Shown: positions 26,916 to 34,455 of the stretch, in pieces
Position numbering within the stretch: the stretch's first letter is position 1
Layout of the letters: every line of letters starts with the position of its first letter
Assembly (NCBI RefSeq): GCF_025152525.1
Contig: NZ_JALXXL010000006.1
Coordinates: forward strand, 62,001-126,000
From: Corynebacterium sp. p3-SID1056
Lineage (GTDB): Bacteria > Actinomycetota > Actinomycetes > Mycobacteriales > Mycobacteriaceae
Length of the DNA stretch: 64,000 nucleotides
Reading direction: 5' to 3'
Made by a program: the position numbers and the translations under genes
Notes under the pieces: model-generated
What the model saw: only the letters and a program-made list of their open reading frames with translations
Database searches by the model: none
Told to the model about the DNA's origin: nothing

Positions 26916-28381
26916 TAGCGCGCGTAGGGGTCGCGCACGCCGATCATCTGCACCTCGGTGTACTCCAGCATGCCCTCGAGCGAGCCCTCGCGGCCCAGGC
27001 CGGAGGCCTTGACCCCGCCGAAGGGGATGGAGGCATCCGAGACCACGCCGGTGTTGTAGCCCACTAGGCCAAACTCCAGGTGGTCGGAGGCGCGCCACAT
27101 CACGTCCGGGTCCTCGGAGAAGACATAGGAGGCGAGCCCGTACTCGGTGTCGTTGGCCATCGCCCAGGCTTCCTGCTCGGTACTGAAAGTAAAGATCGGG
27201 GCGATCGGGCCGAAGATTTCCTCGCGGAACACCTTCGCATCCGTCGAGGCTCCGGTGATCACGGTCGGCTCGAAGAAGAAGCCCTTGCCCTCAACGGCCT
27301 TGCCCCCGGTGAGGATGGTGCCGCCGTGGGCCACCGCATCGTCGACAAGCACCTGCATGTGCTCCTGCGCCTTCTTTTCCACCAGCGGGCCGACATCGAC
27401 GCCTTCGTCCATGCCGTTGCCTACCTTCAGCTCGCCGACTGCCGTGGCCAGCTTGGTGGCAAACTCCTCCGCAATGGACTCGTGGACGAGGATGCGGTTG
27501 GCGGCTGTGCAGGCCTCGCCGATGTTGCGCATCTTCGCGGCCTTCACGCCCTCGACGGCACCGTCGATGTCGGCGTCTGCACACACAATCGCGGGCGCAT
27601 TGCCACCCAGCTCAAGCGAAACTTTCACGACGTTGTCCGCGGCGAGCTTCATCAAGGCGGATCCGACCGGGGTGGAGCCGGTGAACGAGAGCTTGCGGCA
27701 ACGGGGATCTTTCAGGATCGGTTCCGAGACGTCGGAAGCAGACTTCGCAGAGACGAGGTTGATCACGCCCGCCGGCACGCCCGCCTCTTCCATGGTCTGC
27801 ACGAAGTACTGCATGGTCAACGGGGTCAGCTTGGCCGGCTTGATCACCACGGTATTGCCCGCTGCCAAAGCAGGCGCGATCTTACGCGTGGCCATAGAAA
27901 GCGGGAAGTTCCAGGGCGTGATGAGCAGGCAGGGGCCGACGGGTTTGCGCACCGTGACCATGCGGTTGCCCTTCGCCGGGTAGCGGTTGGTGTGGCCGAA
28001 GAAGTGGTTGGCCTCCTCGGAGAACCACAACAGGTAGTCCGCACCGTAGTCCACCTCGCCGAGCGCTTCGGTGTAGGACTTCCCCATCTCCGTGGTCATG
28101 ATGGCCGCAAATGCTTCCTTGCGCTCCTTGACCAGATCGTAGCCCTTGCGAAGGATCTCGGCGCGCTCGCGCGGCGACGTGTGCGCCCACGTCTTCTGTG
28201 CCTCGTCTGCGGCAGCGAGCGCGTCGAGCGCGTCCTCGCGGGTGCCGGAGGCCATCGTGGCGATGACCTCTTCGGTGGCGGGGTTGAGCACCTCGTACGT
28301 CTCGCCTTGTGCACCGTCGCGCCACTCGCCATTGATGTACAGGTGCGTGTTGACCTCGCCCAAGATGTGTTGGATGTCCAT
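26912..28381 (-). CDS. gabD: NAD(P)-dependent succinate-semialdehyde dehydrogenase
   Basis: A 489-residue aldehyde dehydrogenase. The catalytic Cys is C291 in RNIGEACTAANR and the general base Glu is E257 in LELGGNAP; the coenzyme-binding ITPWNFPLSM and SFTGSTPVG motifs are intact. Closest family in length and sequence is GabD, which oxidises succinate semialdehyde to succinate in the GABA shunt, though other small semialdehydes are possible. There is no gabT here. A single-gene unit reading away from the ArdC-like gene. Confidence 0.88.
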   Translation of the reverse strand: MDIQHILGEVNTHLYINGEWRDGAQGETYEVLNPATEEVIATMASGTREDALDALAAADEAQKTWAHTSPRERAEILRKGYDLVKERKEAFAAIMTTEMGKSYTEALGEVDYGADYLLWFSEEANHFFGHTNRYPAKGNRMVTVRKPVGPCLLITPWNFPLSMATRKIAPALAAGNTVVIKPAKLTPLTMQYFVQTMEEAGVPAGVINLVSAKSASDVSEPILKDPRCRKLSFTGSTPVGSALMKLAADNVVKVSLELGGNAPAIVCADADIDGAVEGVKAAKMRNIGEACTAANRILVHESIAEEFATKLATAVGELKVGNGMDEGVDVGPLVEKKAQEHMQVLVDDAVAHGGTILTGGKAVEGKGFFFEPTVITGASTDAKVFREEIFGPIAPIFTFSTEQEAWAMANDTEYGLASYVFSEDPDVMWRASDHLEFGLVGYNTGVVSDASIPFGGVKASGLGREGSLEGMLEYTEVQMIGVRDPYARY

Positions 28382-28483
28382 AAAGTGTTCCTCATTTCAC
28401 TAGGTACCGTCTTGTTACCGGTTTACCAGAGCGAAACCGATAGGGCTTTCGAACACTGCAGAATCTATGTTGGCCCCCTCCAG

Positions 28484-28489
28484 TACCTT
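28484..28489 (+). promoter_or_regulatory. Possible leaderless -10 box of the ArdC-like gene
   Basis: TACCTT, then 7 bases, then ATG 28497. It fits TANNNT but is not a strong box, so the upstream in-frame ATG 28467 remains possible. Confidence 0.35.
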
Positions 28490-28496
28490 GACGGCC

Positions 28497-29444
28497 ATGG
28501 ATTTCAACACAGACACCGTAGACGCTGTCCTCGCAGACCTGCTTCGCCGCTTAAGCAACCCAGAGCTCATTGCCGAGAAGTACGCGGACATGCTGCGCGC
28601 AGTGATCGTTCGCCCGCCGCAACTGTCCCCGTTTAACGCGTTCCTCGTAGAGCAGCAGCGACCAGGTGCCAGCCCGATGCTACGACTGAACGAGTGGCAG
28701 GAATACGGACGGCAGCCAAAACCCAACGTGCCAGCCGTGCTGATCCTCCAGCCTTTCGCCCCAGTCATCCCGGTCTACGAGTTCCGTGACACTGAGCCGA
28801 TCCCCTACTTCGATGGCGAAGTGCTCGAGCAGCCCCCATCGTTTACCGCAGTCACAGCAGGCGGCGTCGACGCGGCGGACGTTGTGCGCACTCTCGTGGA
28901 CCACGCGTGCCACATCGGCGCCGATGTCCACGCGGTTCACGTCGGAGAGCGACTTGGCGGTGACGTGCGCCGAGAAAACCGTGGAACCCGAGTCATCAAG
29001 CGCACGCACGTGGAGCACCATTTTCGGCTCATCTTCTATGTCCGTTACCAGAGCCAGGCCGAACCTGCTGTCCAGTGCGCCACCTTGGTCCACGAGTTCG
29101 CGCACATCCTTCTCGGGCACCTCGGCCCGATGAACGATGCTCCCGGCGCACCCCAACGCTGGACTCCGGAGCAACGGGAGCGACTCTTTCTGTCGAAGGA
29201 GATCAAGGAGCTCGAAGCGGAAACGGTGGCCTACCTCGTCTGCTCGCGTCTGGGGATTCGCCCGAATTCCCCGGAATACCTTGCCGGCTACGTTGGGGAC
29301 ATGATCGCGGCCAGCGGCACCTGGCCCGCCCAGATGTCGATTACAAAAGTGCTGGAGACGACGCACGCGATCGAGGAGCTGCTCGGGGATTATGCACGCA
29401 TTCGACACCGGGCGGCGATCCGCACGTCGGAACGTTTGGCCTAG
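28497..29444 (+). CDS. ArdC-like antirestriction/metallopeptidase protein
   Basis: A 315-residue soluble protein. The first half resembles the ssDNA-binding ArdC N-terminal domain: FNAFLVEQQRPGASPMLRLN then EWQEYGRQPKPN and AVLILQPFAP parallel the family's N-LL-LQ-P-A, W-E-GR-V-KGE and IL-P pattern. The second half is a zinc peptidase-like domain with HEFAH (residues 199-203) and a downstream ELEAETVAYLVCSRLGI helix whose Glu would be the third ligand. ArdC proteins block type I/II restriction, usually on plasmids. Here the gene is chromosomal, between gabD and rplY, and no mobility gene is near. An ImmA/IrrE-like regulatory peptidase is the alternative. Confidence 0.65.
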   Translation: MDFNTDTVDAVLADLLRRLSNPELIAEKYADMLRAVIVRPPQLSPFNAFLVEQQRPGASPMLRLNEWQEYGRQPKPNVPAVLILQPFAPVIPVYEFRDTEPIPYFDGEVLEQPPSFTAVTAGGVDAADVVRTLVDHACHIGADVHAVHVGERLGGDVRRENRGTRVIKRTHVEHHFRLIFYVRYQSQAEPAVQCATLVHEFAHILLGHLGPMNDAPGAPQRWTPEQRERLFLSKEIKELEAETVAYLVCSRLGIRPNSPEYLAGYVGDMIAASGTWPAQMSITKVLETTHAIEELLGDYARIRHRAAIRTSERLA

Positions 29445-29458
29445 CAGCACAGGTGGGA

Positions 29459-29464
29459 TATACT
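29459..29464 (+). promoter_or_regulatory. -10 box upstream of rplY
   Basis: TATACT, predicting a transcript start near 29471 and a 5' leader of about 150 bases before rplY. Confidence 0.6.
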
Positions 29465-29529
29465 TGCACGGTCTCGGCGAGGGCTTTAAAAGCCGTTATC
29501 GACGCGATATGTATCCAGACTTATTTTTC

Positions 29530-29581
29530 AAGCCTGCGATCACTCGACGAGCACCTGTTCCGATCAAGTGGTCGCAGGCTT
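29530..29581 (+). promoter_or_regulatory. Terminator-like hairpin in the rplY leader
   Basis: A 15-bp stem (arms 29530-29544 and 29567-29581, one G-T wobble, otherwise complementary; core AAGCCTGCGA) with a 22-base loop, followed by TTTCC so that the 3' side ends in a run of four T. It lies inside the predicted transcript, 40 bases before the rplY start. A small GGCTTT-A-AAAGCC repeat at 29482-29494 shares the GGCTT/AAGCC sequence and could compete with the main stem. This arrangement suggests attenuation or L25 autoregulation. Confidence 0.55.
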
Positions 29582-29621
29582 TTCCTGTGGCCCAAATACT
29601 ACAAAGTACAAGGAGTCACAC

Positions 29622-30263
29622 ATGGCTGTTACCCCGATCCTGGTCAAGGTTGAAAAGCGCGAAGAGTTTGGCAAGGGTGCCGCGCGCCGTCTGCGCCGCG
29701 AAGGCCGCATCCCCGGCGTCCTCTACGAGGCCGGCATCGACAACGTGCACTTCTCCGTGGACCGCATCGAGATCTCCGCGATCATCCGCAACGAGGGCGT
29801 CAACGCCATTCTCGAGCTCGAGTACGAGGGCGAGAAGCTGCTCTGCATGGTCAAGCACGTCGACCAGAACGTCCTGAGCCTGGATATCGACCACATCGAC
29901 GTCCTGGGCATTAAGCGCGGCGAGAAGGTCAACGTCGAGGTCCCGGTCGTCACCACTGGCGAGGCACACCCGGACGCTGTGGTCCTGGTGGAGAACGACC
30001 TCATCGAGATCGAGATCGACGCCCTGAGCATCCCGGACGAGCTCGAGGTTTCCATCGAGGGCAAGGAAATCGGCGACCAGATCCTGGCTGGCGACGTTGC
30101 CCTGCCGGAGGGCGCAGAGCTGCTCTCCGACCCGGAGGACCTGCTGGTCAACTTCACCTACGAGCAGGTTGATGAGGAGCTCGAGGAGGCTGCCGAGGAG
30201 GCCGAGGAGGGCGGCGCCGAGGCCGGTGCCGAGTCCGTCGAGGAAGGTGCTTCCGAGGAGTAA
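29622..30263 (+). CDS. rplY: Large ribosomal subunit protein bL25, CTC form
   Basis: Binds 5S rRNA in the large subunit. The 213-residue protein is the long (CTC, general-stress) form with the N-terminal L25 domain (RRLRREGRIPGVLYEAG), a C-terminal TL5 domain, and a strongly acidic tail of Glu/Ala repeats. ATG 29622 follows an AAGGAG site 8 bases upstream. In actinobacteria it is commonly followed by pth, as here. Its leader contains a terminator-like hairpin, and a terminator follows the gene. Confidence 0.95.
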   Translation: MAVTPILVKVEKREEFGKGAARRLRREGRIPGVLYEAGIDNVHFSVDRIEISAIIRNEGVNAILELEYEGEKLLCMVKHVDQNVLSLDIDHIDVLGIKRGEKVNVEVPVVTTGEAHPDAVVLVENDLIEIEIDALSIPDELEVSIEGKEIGDQILAGDVALPEGAELLSDPEDLLVNFTYEQVDEELEEAAEEAEEGGAEAGAESVEEGASEE

Positions 30264-30278
30264 ATCCTTACGAAGTTT

Positions 30279-30311
30279 CGCCCACTGTGCTTTCGCAGTG
30301 GGCGTTTCTTT
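30279..30311 (+). terminator. Terminator of rplY
   Basis: A 9-bp perfect stem (CGCCCACTG/CAGTGGGCG) with an 8-base loop, followed by TTTCTTT. The last T is also the first base of the pth -10 box, so termination and new initiation are directly adjacent. Confidence 0.85.
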
Positions 30312-30316
30312 ATGCT
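30311..30316 (+). promoter_or_regulatory. Leaderless -10 box of first pth
   Basis: TATGCT, then 6 bases, then GTG 30323. Confidence 0.6.
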
Positions 30317-30322
30317 TGGGGT

Positions 30323-30880
30323 GTGTCTTCCTCCCCTATTTTAGTTGTTGGCCTGGGCAACCCAGGCCCGAAATATGCAGGTACCCGCCACAATGCGGGC
30401 ATCGCGCTTATCGACGAGCTGTGCTCCCGCGCCACGCCCATGCCCGCACAGCTTGCGGCACACAAGCGCACGAATACGGAGGTCGCCGAGCTCGCCGCCG
30501 GCCGGCTCCTGCGCAACCGACAAGTGATCCTGGCGCGCACCCGCGCCTACATGAACCTCTCCGGCGGTCCCGTCAAAGCCCTTGCCGACTATTTCCGCGT
30601 GCACACAGAGGACGTGTTCGTCGCCTATGACGAACTCGACCTGGACCTGGGGCAGGTCAAGCTACGCAAGGGTGGTGGCGACCACGGGCACAACGGCCTG
30701 AAATCAGTCACAAAGTCCCTGGGCGGCAAGCCCTACCACAAACTGGCGATTGGGATCGGGCGCCCGCCGGGAAGAATGGCCCCTGCCGACTACGTGCTCA
30801 AGCCCTTTTCTGCCAAAGAACAGATCGATCTCGCAATCGCCGCCGCCGATGCCGCAGACCTGTGGCTCGAATCCGTATAA
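30323..30880 (+). CDS. pth: Peptidyl-tRNA hydrolase (first copy)
   Basis: Releases tRNA from prematurely terminated peptidyl-tRNA. The 185-residue protein shows VVGLGNPGPKYAGTRHNAG with the catalytic His and the substrate Asn, the YDELDLDLGQVKLRK loop with the conserved Asp, and GGGDHGHNGLKS. GTG 30323 is selected by the promoter box; an in-frame ATG upstream lies in the rplY terminator. A second pth lies about 2.3 kb downstream at 32624. The stop codon is embedded in the next gene's -10 box. Confidence 0.95.
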   Translation: MSSSPILVVGLGNPGPKYAGTRHNAGIALIDELCSRATPMPAQLAAHKRTNTEVAELAAGRLLRNRQVILARTRAYMNLSGGPVKALADYFRVHTEDVFVAYDELDLDLGQVKLRKGGGDHGHNGLKSVTKSLGGKPYHKLAIGIGRPPGRMAPADYVLKPFSAKEQIDLAIAAADAADLWLESV

Positions 30881-30883
30881 ATT
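30878..30883 (+). promoter_or_regulatory. Leaderless -10 box of FAH gene, overlapping a stop codon
   Basis: TAAATT, whose TAA is the pth stop codon, then 6 bases, then ATG 30890. The overlapping TATAAA two bases upstream is an alternative. Confidence 0.55.
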
Positions 30884-30889
30884 AGGGGC

Positions 30890-31717
30890 ATGCGTCTAGT
30901 CACACTGCGAGTCCCCGACCACGATCTCACCGTCGCCGCGCGCGTGGAATCCGACACCACCGCTGTCACGTTCCCGGGCTACCCGGACGTCGGTGCCCTC
31001 CTGAAGGCCGGCGACAGCTCGGCGTGGCAGGAAGGCGAGCGAGTCGAGTTCACCCTGGAGCAGCTAGCCCCCGTGATCCCGCGGCCGGGCAAGATCATTT
31101 GCGTTGGCCTCAACTACGCCAAGCACATCGAGGAAATGGGACATGAGCGCCCCGACGTCCCCACCCTGTTCATCAAGTTCCCCGAGGCACTCATCGGCCC
31201 CTACGACGACACTGAAGTGCCGAGCTTCAACGCCGACACGCTCGATTTCGAGGGCGAGCTCGCCGTGGTGGTTGGGAAATATGCCCGCCACGTCAAAGAG
31301 GCTGAGGCATCCGCACATATCGCCGGATATTCACTCATCAACGACTACACCCAGCGCCACATCCAAAAGCGCACCAAACAGTGGCACCAGGGAAAATCCC
31401 TCGAAAAGACTGCTGGGTTCGGCCCCTGGCTGGACACCGAGTGGGCACCCGGCCCCCTGCTCACCACCACCGTCAACGGCGAGATCATGCAACAGGCCCC
31501 CACCGACGACCTGGTGTTCTCGCCGGCGAAGCTCATCGAGTTCATCTCGCATCTCTACCCGCTTGAGCCCGGTGACGTGATTGCCACCGGCACCCCGGCG
31601 GGCGTGGGGCATGCGAGAAACCCGCAGCGCTACCTCGCCGACGGTGACACCGTACGAGTGGAGATCGAGGGCCTCGGCGCGATCGAGAACACCACCCGCG
31701 TCTACCCGGCCAAGTAG
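30890..31717 (+). CDS. Fumarylacetoacetate hydrolase family protein
   Basis: A 275-residue protein with the FAH fold. The short N-terminal domain is followed by [18 protein letters not shown] and the metal-binding [13 protein letters not shown] (two glutamates) with a downstream [13 protein letters not shown]sp; the C-terminal [15 protein letters not shown] is the usual signature. Members hydrolyse or decarboxylate acylpyruvates and oxaloacetate; the exact substrate is not readable from sequence. The 3' end overlaps the convergent NPD gene by 16 bp. Confidence 0.9.
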   Translation: MRLVTLRVPDHDLTVAARVESDTTAVTFPGYPDVGALLKAGDSSAWQEGERVEFTLEQLAPVIPRPGKIICVGLNYAKHIEEMGHERPDVPTLFIKFPEALIGPYDDTEVPSFNADTLDFEGELAVVVGKYARHVKEAEASAHIAGYSLINDYTQRHIQKRTKQWHQGKSLEKTAGFGPWLDTEWAPGPLLTTTVNGEIMQQAPTDDLVFSPAKLIEFISHLYPLEPGDVIATGTPAGVGHARNPQRYLADGDTVRVEIEGLGAIENTTRVYPAK

Positions 31718-32607
31718 GCTTCGATCTCCTTCGCCGGGGCTTCCATGAGCTCGCCGCGATCCTTGCCCACCAGGCAGTAGTCCGCGTCGGGCGTCATCGG
31801 ACGCAGGTAGGGGTAGATCGGCGGCATGTCACGGTAGCGCTGGGTTAGCTCGTTCTCTATCCCGCGCGCAGGCCGCCCGGAAAAAGCCCGACTCACCACG
31901 GTGCGTCGATCAGTGCGCAGCAATTCCCGGTTGCGCGGGCTCGTGCCTGCCTCATCAGCTAAGAGGAACGCCGTGCCACAAGCAACAGCATCAGCCCCCA
32001 AACCAAGGAGCCGCTCCACGTCCTCCGGCCCACGCACCCCGCCCGCGGCAATGAATGGCACGCCCAGCTCTGCGACCTCCTCCACGATGGTGTCCAGATA
32101 CAGCGTGTCCGGCACCTCTTCCGGCGACCAGGTGCTGCGGTGCCCGCCGGCCTCCAGCCCCTGCACGATCAGGCCGTCGGCGTTCCACAGATCGCCCATC
32201 GCCTCCCGCGCGTCCTCGATGCGAGTCACCGTCACCCAGACTTCCGAACCCACCGAGTGCAGCCGCTCGACGTGCTCCGGGTGAAGTGGCCCGAAGGTCG
32301 TGCTCACGATCGGTGGTGCCGTTTCAACTACGAGCTCGAACTTCTCCTCGAAACCGCTGGTGACATCGGCCTGTGGGACCTTTGCGCCGAGCTCGGCGGC
32401 GACCATCTCGACGTCGATAAGCGAGGGCTCCGGCTGCGGCATGAAGAGGTTGACACCAAAAGGCGGCTCGCACTGCCTCAGCCACGTGCGGGCGTGGTCG
32501 ACGGTGCAGGTGCCCAGCGCCAAGAAGCCGAAGGTCACGGCGTTGACCAGCGCTGGTGTGGTTGGGCCTCCGGCCATTGGTGCGGCGACGATGCGTGGAA
32601 GTTCCAT
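31702..32607 (-). CDS. Nitronate monooxygenase (2-nitropropane dioxygenase family)
   Basis: A 301-residue FMN TIM-barrel enzyme. The start [20 protein letters not shown], the central QGLEAGGHR (catalytic His region) and [20 protein letters not shown] with [13 protein letters not shown] form the NPD signature. Such enzymes detoxify nitronates such as propionate-3-nitronate. ATG 32607 is only 16 bp from the start of divergent pth. A GAGGA site lies 13 bases upstream on the minus strand, inside the pth coding region, so its promoter must also lie there. Confidence 0.88.
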   Translation of the reverse strand: MELPRIVAAPMAGGPTTPALVNAVTFGFLALGTCTVDHARTWLRQCEPPFGVNLFMPQPEPSLIDVEMVAAELGAKVPQADVTSGFEEKFELVVETAPPIVSTTFGPLHPEHVERLHSVGSEVWVTVTRIEDAREAMGDLWNADGLIVQGLEAGGHRSTWSPEEVPDTLYLDTIVEEVAELGVPFIAAGGVRGPEDVERLLGLGADAVACGTAFLLADEAGTSPRNRELLRTDRRTVVSRAFSGRPARGIENELTQRYRDMPPIYPYLRPMTPDADYCLVGKDRGELMEAPAKEIEAYLAG

Positions 32608-32610
32608 GGT

Positions 32611-32616
32611 TATGCT
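32611..32616 (+). promoter_or_regulatory. Leaderless -10 box of second pth
   Basis: TATGCT, then 7 bases, then GTG 32624. The same hexamer precedes the first pth copy. Confidence 0.6.
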
Positions 32617-32623
32617 TGTCCTC

Positions 32624-33196
32624 GTGTTCGATTTTCTCAAGCGTTTCCGCTCTCCGTCTCCCGCGACCGAGTGGCTCGTGGTTGGTTTGGGCAACCCTGG
32701 CCCCGAGTACGAGACCACCAAGCACAACGTCGGTGCCCTCGCTGTCGACCAGTCTGCCAAAAACTTAGCCCCGGTGCGGGGCGTCAAGGCGACGGTGCAG
32801 CATATTGGCGACGTCGCGTGGGTGCGGCCCACCACGTTCATGAATCTTTCCGGCGAGGCTGTCGGCCCCCTCGCACAGCAGCTCGGGGTCGCGCCGGAGT
32901 GCATCGTAGTGATCCACGACGAGCTCGATCTTCCCGCTGGCACAGTGCGCATTAAGCTCGGCGGGAACGAAAACGGGCATAACGGGCTCAAGTCCATCTC
33001 CGAGCACCTGGGCACCCGCGATTACGTGCGCGTGCGCGTCGGGATCGGCCGTCCGCCGAAGGGAGTCCCTGTCCCCGATTGGGTGCTTGGCCCCCTAGGC
33101 GGCAAAGAGGCGATCGAGACCGCCGCCGAGGCGGCCCGCCTCGTGTGCTCGCGGGGTATAAGTTCAGCCCAAAACGAGATCCACGCGAGGAGTTAG
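32624..33196 (+). CDS. pth: Peptidyl-tRNA hydrolase (second copy)
   Basis: A 190-residue paralogue of the pth at 30323, with WLVVGLGNPGPEYETTKHNV, IHDELDLPAGTVRIKLGG and ENGHNGLKS, so the active-site Asn, His and Asp are kept. It has a short basic N-terminal addition (FDFLKRFRSPSP) absent from the first copy. GTG 32624 is chosen because it follows the TATGCT box by 7 bases and because anything longer would run through the divergent NPD gene. Both copies look functional. It converges with the FMN reductase with a 4-bp overlap. Confidence 0.93.
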   Translation: MFDFLKRFRSPSPATEWLVVGLGNPGPEYETTKHNVGALAVDQSAKNLAPVRGVKATVQHIGDVAWVRPTTFMNLSGEAVGPLAQQLGVAPECIVVIHDELDLPAGTVRIKLGGNENGHNGLKSISEHLGTRDYVRVRVGIGRPPKGVPVPDWVLGPLGGKEAIETAAEAARLVCSRGISSAQNEIHARS

Positions 33197-33720
33197 GCCA
33201 GCGCCTGCTCGATGTCGCCGAGCACCGTGGTCAAGTCCTTGTTTTTCTGGCTGCGCGGGGTTGGGAAGTCGTCGAAAAGCGAAAGGGCGACCTGGTTGCG
33301 CACGCCGAACATGGAGAAGTTGGCGACGATCTGCCGCCAGTGCTCCACTGCGCGCACGGCCCCGTCAGCGCCGTAACCGACGAAGGCCACGGGCTTGCCG
33401 GCCCACTCCCCGCCCAGGGAATCAAACGCATTCTTCATCGGCCCCGGCACCGAGTGGTTGTATTCCGGGGTGACGAAGATGAAGCCGTCGCAGGCGTCCA
33501 CTGCAGCCGACCATGCGGTCGTGGCCTCGTCAGCGTACTGCTTGTTTGCCGCCCCGGGAACTGTTTCCGCCTCCAGCAGCGGGACACGGAACTCTGCGAG
33601 ATCGAGCAGTGTGTACTCGTAGCCCTCGCGGCCTGCTGCGTTGTCCATGACCCACTTGGCCACGGATTCACCTGCGCGTCCCTTGCGGATGGAACCGAGG
33701 ATGACACCGATCTTCATCAT
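33193..33720 (-). CDS. NADPH-dependent FMN reductase
   Basis: A 175-residue flavodoxin-like reductase. The phosphate-binding GSIRKGRAGESVAKWV is near the N-terminus and TPEYNHSVPGPMKNAFDSLG is the flavin/NADPH signature. Family members reduce quinones, azo compounds or chromate. ATG 33720 follows GAAGGAG at a normal distance. An imperfect AGACA(10)TGTCT inverted repeat at 33736-33755 in its upstream region could be a regulator site, but no regulator is adjacent. Confidence 0.9.
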   Translation of the reverse strand: MMKIGVILGSIRKGRAGESVAKWVMDNAAGREGYEYTLLDLAEFRVPLLEAETVPGAANKQYADEATTAWSAAVDACDGFIFVTPEYNHSVPGPMKNAFDSLGGEWAGKPVAFVGYGADGAVRAVEHWRQIVANFSMFGVRNQVALSLFDDFPTPRSQKNKDLTTVLGDIEQALA

Positions 33721-33774
33721 TGTTCTCCTTCACCAGACATTTGTTGACGTGTCTACATTGGGTGCAAGCCCAGT

Positions 33775-34455
33775 CTAACACCGTGAGAACTTTTCCAGGT
33801 CTGCCGGGCTGCCCGCGGCGACGATGAGATCGGAGCGGCTGAGCTCGACGCCGGCAGCAAGTGGAACCCACTGCCCTTCTGCCTTCCGCACCGAAACCAG
33901 TTGGACGTGGAAGGCTCTCCACACCTGGGCGGGATCGAGGGGCTTTCCCACCACTGCAGCCGGCGGGCACAGCTTCGTTACGCCGTAGTTCTCCGCAATC
34001 TCCGCGAAATCCTGGAAGTACCCGCTTAACAGGTGCGCCACGCGCCGGCCAGTGTCGCGTTCCGGGCGCACCACATGGTGCACACCGATCTGGGCGAGGA
34101 TGCGTGCATGCGCCTCCGAGTCCGCCTTCGCCCAAATGTCCTTGACCCCCATCTCGACCAGGTTGGAGGCGGTCAGGATCGACTCCTCCAAGTGCGAGCC
34201 GATCGCCACGACGACGCGTTCGACTTCCTCGATACCTAACTGCCTGAGGGCCTCCGGGTCGGTGGTATCGGCGATGAGTGTTTCGGTCAGCGCGGAAGCC
34301 TGCTCGCGAACCTCCTTTTCTCCGATGTCGATGCCGAGGACCTCGACGCCGTTGTCCATCAGTTCGCGAGCCAGCGCAGTGCCAAACCTTCCAAGACCGA
34401 TCACCGCGACAGGGGGAATATCGATGAGTGCGCGGTTGCGCAGAAATTTAGCCAA
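33775..34455 (-). CDS. ktrA: Potassium uptake regulatory subunit (KtrA/TrkA-like)
   Basis: Cytoplasmic gating ring of a Ktr potassium channel. The 226-residue protein has an RCK-N Rossmann domain with VIGLGRFGTALAREL (residues 18-32) ending in the acidic GIDIGEKE nucleotide-binding strand, and an RCK-C domain from about residue 145. The gene overlaps the upstream transporter gene by 8 bp, so the two subunits are translationally coupled. Confidence 0.92.
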   Translation of the reverse strand: MAKFLRNRALIDIPPVAVIGLGRFGTALARELMDNGVEVLGIDIGEKEVREQASALTETLIADTTDPEALRQLGIEEVERVVVAIGSHLEESILTASNLVEMGVKDIWAKADSEAHARILAQIGVHHVVRPERDTGRRVAHLLSGYFQDFAEIAENYGVTKLCPPAAVVGKPLDPAQVWRAFHVQLVSVRKAEGQWVPLAAGVELSRSDLIVAAGSPADLEKFSRC

